Shown here: in pieces, positions 32,048 to 36,786 of the stretch
How positions within the stretch are numbered: the stretch's first letter is position 1
How the letters are laid out: the number at the start of each line of letters is the position of its first letter
NCBI GenBank assembly: GCA_027452025.1
Contig: DAIDHI010000054.1
Location: forward strand, 1-36,786
Length of the DNA: 36,786 nucleotides
Reading direction: 5' to 3'
DNA from: Elusimicrobiota bacterium
GTDB taxonomy: Bacteria > Elusimicrobiota > Elusimicrobia > UBA1565 > UBA9628
Translations under genes and position numbers: made by a program
Notes under the pieces: generated by a model
Seen by the model: the letters and a program-made list of their open reading frames with translations, nothing else
Databases searched by the model: none
Told to the model about the DNA's origin: nothing

Positions 32048-32473
32048 ATGAAACGCATTTCGCTCCCGTTGTTCGCGCTCGCCGCAATGGCCTTGGCCGT
32101 GGCCGCCGTGGCCCAAGGCTCCGACGCCGGCTCCAACCAGAACAGCCCCGCGCAGCAGGGTCAGACCCAGACCCCGGCCCCGGCCCAGACCAAGCGCAAG
32201 ACCAAGGCTCAGCGCAAGACCGCCTGGGAAAACGGCGTCCGGCAGGACTGCTCCGCCGAGATCGCCAGCGGCGGCGTATGCTCCGGCAAGGACTTCGACA
32301 CCGGCCTGCTCAAGTGCCTGCACAAGAACCACAAGAGCCTCTCCGACGGGTGCAAGGACGCGATCCATCCGCGGCATCGGCACTGGAAGAAGCGCAAGAA
32401 GACGATGACGCCCGCCTCGCAGGAGACCCCGCCGAGCGGCTCGCCAAGCGCCCCGCCTCAGCAGCAACAGTAG
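32048..32473 (+). CDS. Small secreted Cys-rich-repeat protein
   Basis: 141 residues. Signal peptide to about residue 22 (MKRISLPLFALAAMALAVAA), a Gln/Thr/Pro/Lys-rich linker, one ~40-residue Cys module, then His/Lys-rich RHRHWKKRKK and a Pro/Ser/Gln tail. The module reads C-x8-C-x11-C-x11-C (QDCSAEI, GGVCSGK, LKCLHKNHKSLSDGC), like a single copy of the Cys-rich FGFR/GLG1-type repeat, where C...C and C-L-x(n)-L-S-x2-C recur; in bacteria such modules occur in small secreted proteins of unknown role. The basic flanks suggest binding to an acidic partner. Ends at a strong terminator. Confidence 0.75.
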   Translation: MKRISLPLFALAAMALAVAAVAQGSDAGSNQNSPAQQGQTQTPAPAQTKRKTKAQRKTAWENGVRQDCSAEIASGGVCSGKDFDTGLLKCLHKNHKSLSDGCKDAIHPRHRHWKKRKKTMTPASQETPPSGSPSAPPQQQQ

Positions 32474-32484
32474 CCCCCCGCGCC

Positions 32485-32520
32485 GACGCCCCCGGAGGCT
32501 GCCTCCGGGGGCGTCTTTTT
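32485..32520 (+). terminator. Strong Rho-independent terminator
   Basis: Long GC stem (arms GACGCCCCCGGAG and CTCCGGGGGCGTC, short loop) followed by TTTTT at 32516-32520. It ends directly before the -10 of the next gene, so the two genes are separately transcribed. Confidence 0.93.
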
Positions 32521-32521
32521 G

Positions 32522-32527
32522 TACACT
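32522..32527 (+). promoter_or_regulatory. -10 TACACT for the HD-domain gene
   Basis: TACACT ends 7 bases before the ATG at 32535 and begins 2 bases after a terminator T-run, so the -35 region lies within the hairpin. Confidence 0.55.
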
Positions 32528-32534
32528 GGACGCG

Positions 32535-33521
32535 ATGCCGCGCCTGTCGCTGTTTCTGCTGCTTTGCGCCGCCTCGGCCTGGGCCGGGCCGATCGCCGAC
32601 CAGCGCGCCGAGGACCTGGCGCTGTCCTTGCCGCGCGTCCAGCGGCAGCTCGCCGCCTTGAAAGACGAAGCGGGAAAGATCGGCGACATGAACCGGCGCG
32701 ACGAGGCCCTCTCCCTGCTCGACCGCCCCCGGCTGCGCGTCCTGGAGCGTCGGCGCTTCGACGAATGGGCCCTGCTCGCGCGGCTCAAGAGCGAGCGCCT
32801 CCTCGCCCCGGACGTCACGTCCCTGCTGCCCAAAGATCCCCCGATGGCCTTCGTCGCGGCTCCTGGAAGCGTCTGGGGCGGGCATCATTCTTATCCCGGC
32901 GGGCTCCTCGATCACGAGCTCTTCAACACGCGCGCCGCCGTCGCGCTGGCCGGCGTCTATCGGTCCACCTACGGCCTGCGCCTCGACACCGACATGCTTC
33001 GCTCGGTGGAGATCATGCACGACGTCGCCAAGACGGCCACCCTCCACTGGAAAGGCGACGGCTCCCTGCCGCGCTCCGAGCCCGCGGTGGCCGGCACGCC
33101 CCTGCACCACATTCTGGCGATCTCCGAGGCGATCCTGCGCGGCTGGCCGCCCTCCTGGGTCGTGGCCTTGGCCTCCTGCCACAGCCCGCCGCGCCCGGGG
33201 CCGAACCTCAAGGCCCTCATCGGCTACCTCAAGGCCGGCGCGATCGTCGCGGGGGCGCCCTACGAAAAGGCGGGCTTGAACTCCACCGGCCTCAAGCTCG
33301 CCATCAAGCCCCCCATCGAGGCCTTCGTCGCACACCTGGCCGACCACGATTACGTCCTGACCGAATCGTCGATCAAGGCGGTCGAGCGCACGCTGCCCCT
33401 GCGCATGATGGCCGGAGGCTCGGCCGACTACTGGGACCGCGACCGCAAGCTCGCGCAAGAAGGCGATCTGCCCCTCTACCAAAAGCTTCCCGCCGCGCCT
33501 GCGTCCTTCGGCGCCCTCTAG
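32535..33521 (+). CDS. Exported HD-domain protein (YhaM-like HD fold)
   Basis: 328 residues with a signal peptide (MPRLSLFLLLCAASAWA). Residues about 110-250 carry an HD phosphohydrolase pattern: H117-H118-SYPGGLLDHE, H162-D163 (IMHDVAKT), H191-H192 (LHHILAISEAI) and H216 (SCHSPPRPG), enough ligands for a metal site. The H-x-YPGGLL-x-H form resembles the HD domain of YhaM-type exoribonucleases and related phosphohydrolases, which are normally cytoplasmic; export is unusual. Substrate unknown, perhaps a nucleotide or phospho-ester outside the inner membrane. Monocistronic: terminator upstream, TACACT -10 seven bases before the ATG. Confidence 0.75.
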   Translation: MPRLSLFLLLCAASAWAGPIADQRAEDLALSLPRVQRQLAALKDEAGKIGDMNRRDEALSLLDRPRLRVLERRRFDEWALLARLKSERLLAPDVTSLLPKDPPMAFVAAPGSVWGGHHSYPGGLLDHELFNTRAAVALAGVYRSTYGLRLDTDMLRSVEIMHDVAKTATLHWKGDGSLPRSEPAVAGTPLHHILAISEAILRGWPPSWVVALASCHSPPRPGPNLKALIGYLKAGAIVAGAPYEKAGLNSTGLKLAIKPPIEAFVAHLADHDYVLTESSIKAVERTLPLRMMAGGSADYWDRDRKLAQEGDLPLYQKLPAAPASFGAL

Positions 33522-33593
33522 CCGGGCCGCGGCAGGGCCCAAAGACGCCCGGGAACTGGGCCCTTCGTCCCATGCCTGACGGACGCGCTCCTT

Positions 33594-33601
33594 TATAGAC
33601 T
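33594..33601 (+). promoter_or_regulatory. -10 region TATAGACT for the M1 peptidase gene
   Basis: Overlapping TATAGA and TAGACT hexamers; TAGACT ends 9 bases before the ATG. GGAG in the gap could act as a Shine-Dalgarno if transcription starts at the upstream register. Confidence 0.45.
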
Positions 33602-33610
33602 GGAGTCGCT

Positions 33611-36591
<2,981 letters not shown>

Positions 36592-36616
<25 letters not shown>

Positions 36617-36786
36617 CGCTGGCCCTCGCGCTGCCCTCGGCGGCGCAGGAGCTGCGCGTTCCCGCGGCGCCCCCGGCGGCGCCGGAGGCGCTCGTTCCCG
36701 TCCCCGGGCTGCCCGCGCTGGCCCTGGAGCCGGCGGTCGCCCTCCAGGCGTTCTCGGCGCCGCCCAAGCCCCGCGCCGCCGGCGCC
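36592..36786 (+). CDS. N-terminus of a secreted Ala/Pro-rich protein, cut by window end
   Basis: 65 codons visible, open to the right edge. GTG 36592 starts MAVRQALLALALALPSAAQ, a convincing signal peptide with an Ala-Gln end like those of nearby exported proteins, followed by Ala/Pro/Val-rich sequence (PAAPPAAPEALVPVPGLPAL). The reading frame differs from the M1 gene and overlaps its 3' end by 25 bases, implying translational coupling. The presequence style matches the CPBP, PQ-loop and M1 proteins; the functional domain lies beyond the window, so no function can be given. Frame and signal peptide are clear, the exact start less so. Confidence 0.6.

Overview
The window is about 36.8 kb of very GC-rich bacterial chromosome, densely packed with 32 protein-coding genes and with no gene-free stretch longer than about 130 bases. 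No rRNA, tRNA, CRISPR array, prophage or insertion sequence was seen. The content is housekeeping plus envelope: DNA repair (AddAB-type helicase-nuclease, MutM), class I ribonucleotide reductase, HisRS, acetate kinase, and many secreted or membrane proteins. A lipoprotein signal with Gly after the Cys and periplasmic TlpA, DsbA and DegP proteins fit a diderm. Several proteins carry a signal peptide followed by a long Ala/Pro-rich stretch, a style I associate with high-GC Elusimicrobiota. That assignment is inference, and a marker-gene tree would settle it.

Layout. Positions 1-5450 (minus) form an SGNH hydrolase-addB-addA operon; addA runs off the left edge, and a perfect 29-bp inverted repeat lies in the 3' end of addB. 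hisS (plus) diverges from it and converges on an XdhC-MocA fusion (minus). Positions 8552-11546 are a tightly overlapping operon: SirB1/transglutaminase-like protein, a thioredoxin-fold protein without its cysteines, and an Ala-Glu-type dipeptide epimerase. nrdAB follows with a consensus promoter. Next come an orphan GspF/PilC-like protein, a TetR regulator with a double-palindrome promoter, and tlpA-dsbA-GNAT. After that are a secreted PLD-like protein, mutM, a CPBP protease and DegP (plus).

Positions 24446-27768 (minus) hold a YagU-like protein, an SDR, an MgtC-like protein and a PQ-loop-like membrane protein. ackA (plus) converges on a cyclophilin lipoprotein. A run of small secreted proteins, a GAF-histidine kinase, a Cys-rich secreted protein and a secreted HD-domain protein lead to a secreted M1 aminopeptidase. 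The N-terminus of another secreted protein overlaps the aminopeptidase gene and is cut by the right edge.

Two window-wide patterns stand out. First, about 17 genes have a TAnnnT -10 hexamer ending only 6-12 bases (mostly 6-7) before an ATG or GTG, with no Shine-Dalgarno sequence, which predicts leaderless mRNAs. nrdA, tetR, the YagU-like gene and the Cys-rich gene instead have transcribed leaders, most with GGAGG. Second, otherwise unrelated envelope proteins (CPBP protease, PQ-loop protein, M1 peptidase) share an N-terminal layout of signal peptide, about 100 Ala/Pro-rich residues, and an L-F-D-(G/N)-like box before the functional domain. Within operons, genes overlap by ATGA, TGATG or TTGA, implying translational coupling.
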